From an uncultured Campylobacter sp. (GTDB lineage: Bacteria; Campylobacterota; Campylobacteria; Campylobacterales; Campylobacteraceae), in assembly GCA_934718785.1 (NCBI GenBank), contig CAKVAF010000003.1, forward strand, positions 50,066-114,065: DNA of 64,000 nucleotides. Reading direction: 5' to 3'. The translations under genes and the position numbers were made by a program. Under the pieces are notes generated by a model. That model was not told the origin of the DNA. It was given only the letters and a program-made list of their open reading frames with translations, and made no database searches. Below are positions 63,243-64,000 of the stretch, one piece after another. Numbering within the stretch: the stretch's first letter is position 1; the number at the start of each line of letters is the position of its first letter.

Positions 63243-63863
63243 ATGCAAGTGACTTTACTTTCTCACACGGCTTTAAATGTATGCTCTCACGCCATTCGCA
63301 CCTGCTGGCAGAGCTTTGAAAAGGGCGATAATGGCGGGGCGATTGATTGCGAGCTGATCGATAGAGTGGGTAATAAATTCAAACACGCTTCAACTTTGGA
63401 GCATTTAAATTATACTTTTTACATTCAAGGCATTTCACGCGCGCTTTTACAAGAACTTGCCCGCCACCGCCACGCAAGCCTGAGCGTTAAAAGCACGCGT
63501 TATACTTTAAAAGAGCTTCGAAACGAGGCGGAATTTAAGGAGTTTGAGTTTAAAAGAGCAAGCAAATATATCGTGCTCACAGGCAATGAAAAAATCGATA
63601 ATGCAAGCATTAAAGCGCTTGAAAACTTGCGCTTAATTTTACAAGAGAGTATCAGCCTTGACATTGCTAAATACTGCCTTGTAGAAAGCTATAAAACCGA
63701 GCTTACATGGACGATTAACGCGCGTTCTTTGCAAAATTTCTTATCGCTTAGAAGCTCAAAATCTGCTTTGTGGGAGATAAGAAAGCTCGCTCAAACAGTG
63801 TTTCACGCCTTGCCTAAGGAGCACAAGTTCATTTTTGAAGAGAGCGTGAATTTGGAAAATTAA
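63243..63863 (+). CDS. thyX: FAD-dependent thymidylate synthase ThyX
   Basis: ThyX makes dTMP from dUMP with methylenetetrahydrofolate, FAD and NADPH. The ThyX motif RHRHAS (74-79, followed by SVKSTRY) is present. The 206-residue protein has the usual SSKSALWEIRKLAQ near its C-terminus. AAGGA is upstream. The genus uses ThyX in place of ThyA (knowledge). Confidence 0.96.
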   Translation: MQVTLLSHTALNVCSHAIRTCWQSFEKGDNGGAIDCELIDRVGNKFKHASTLEHLNYTFYIQGISRALLQELARHRHASLSVKSTRYTLKELRNEAEFKEFEFKRASKYIVLTGNEKIDNASIKALENLRLILQESISLDIAKYCLVESYKTELTWTINARSLQNFLSLRSSKSALWEIRKLAQTVFHALPKEHKFIFEESVNLEN

Positions 63864-63900
63864 AATTTTAAGCTTAAAATTTTTTAAGTAGGCAAAAGTC

Positions 63901-64000
63901 TTAATTTATCCATTTATTAGTCCTTTTATTTTCTTTAAACTCTCTCTCCAGCTTTTTAGCCGTGAAGTAAAATTTCAAAAGCCCAAGCTTATACCAAGTT
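63901..64000 (-). CDS. 3' end of a glycosyltransferase (partial)
   Basis: The minus-strand frame entering from the right edge reads TWYKLGLLKFYFTAKKLERE and then FKENKRTNKWIN before TAA at 63903-63901. This closely matches the C-terminus of the glycosyltransferase at 58.8 kb (TWYKGGLVKFYFEVKKLERD). The catalytic part lies outside the window. The tail is a mark of Campylobacter surface-sugar transferases (memory). Confidence 0.75.
   Translation of the reverse strand, partial: TWYKLGLLKFYFTAKKLEREFKENKRTNKWIN

Noticed and set aside
1..64000. tRNA, rRNA or CRISPR array
   Set aside because: No tRNA arm consensus was seen in any spacer and no regularly spaced direct repeats; the repeats present are palindromic and far apart. 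A covariance scan was not possible.

Overview
The window is AT-rich chromosomal DNA from a Campylobacter (Campylobacterota), probably close to C. jejuni. Evidence: protein sequence and gene order agree, from memory, with C. jejuni blocks nrdB-RDD-pyrE-frr-secG-BI-1, ilvE next to an SPFH protein, ogt-acnB-SDR-ankyrin protein, the five-gene Cj0089-Cj0093 envelope cluster, P450 next to a membrane protein, and murI-NlpC-nhaA-nhaA. Motility accessory factor (Maf) genes, a sigma-54 promoter and TTG starts with good Shine-Dalgarno sites also fit. No rRNA, tRNA, CRISPR array, prophage or transposase gene was seen.

Layout. 1-1800: a type IIG restriction-modification gene cut by an in-frame stop and by the window edge. 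2-12.8 kb: housekeeping genes, mostly on the minus strand (queC, ybeY, two DUF2393-like proteins, SPFH protein, ilvE, pcm, pncB, nrdB, RDD protein, pyrE, frr, secG, BI-1 protein). 12.9-21.7 kb: surface and motility block with three Maf paralogues, a Ppx/GppA protein, waaF and two tiny membrane proteins. 21.7-23.1 kb: a divergent DmeR/DmeF-like nickel/cobalt sensor and exporter with a palindromic operator. 23.1-24.9 kb: two tiny membrane proteins, an exported ATP-dependent DNA ligase and ogt. 24.9-33.8 kb: acnB, cyclophilin, SDR oxidoreductase, a decayed restriction-modification island, ankyrin protein and yebC. 33.8-38 kb: a 106-bp hairpin, luxS, a composite repeat and the alpha ribosomal operon (rpmJ to rplQ). 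38.2-41.3 kb: an SMR efflux pair and a copper chaperone/ATPase pair. 41.3-46.4 kb: a five-gene lipoprotein/periplasmic operon. 46.6-56.3 kb: a small membrane protein, cytochrome P450 with a membrane partner, an outer-membrane factor/adaptor pair, pyk, a sigma-54-driven gene and xth. 56.7-58.9 kb: a frameshifted glycosyltransferase behind a T14 tract. 59-63.9 kb: ridA, murI, an NlpC/P60 lipoprotein, tandem nhaA and thyX. The right edge holds the 3' end of a second glycosyltransferase with the same tail.

The most unusual content is not a new multi-gene machine. It is (i) an intergenic palindromic repeat family with a nested architecture, (ii) a 106-bp long hairpin between yebC and luxS, (iii) two restriction-modification loci in visible decay, (iv) an almost exact RcnR-type ligand set and operator in a DmeRF-like locus, and (v) unannotated tiny genes, including a 30-codon gene whose ribosome binding site sits in a hairpin loop. 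Locus names compared with C. jejuni are from memory and were not searched.
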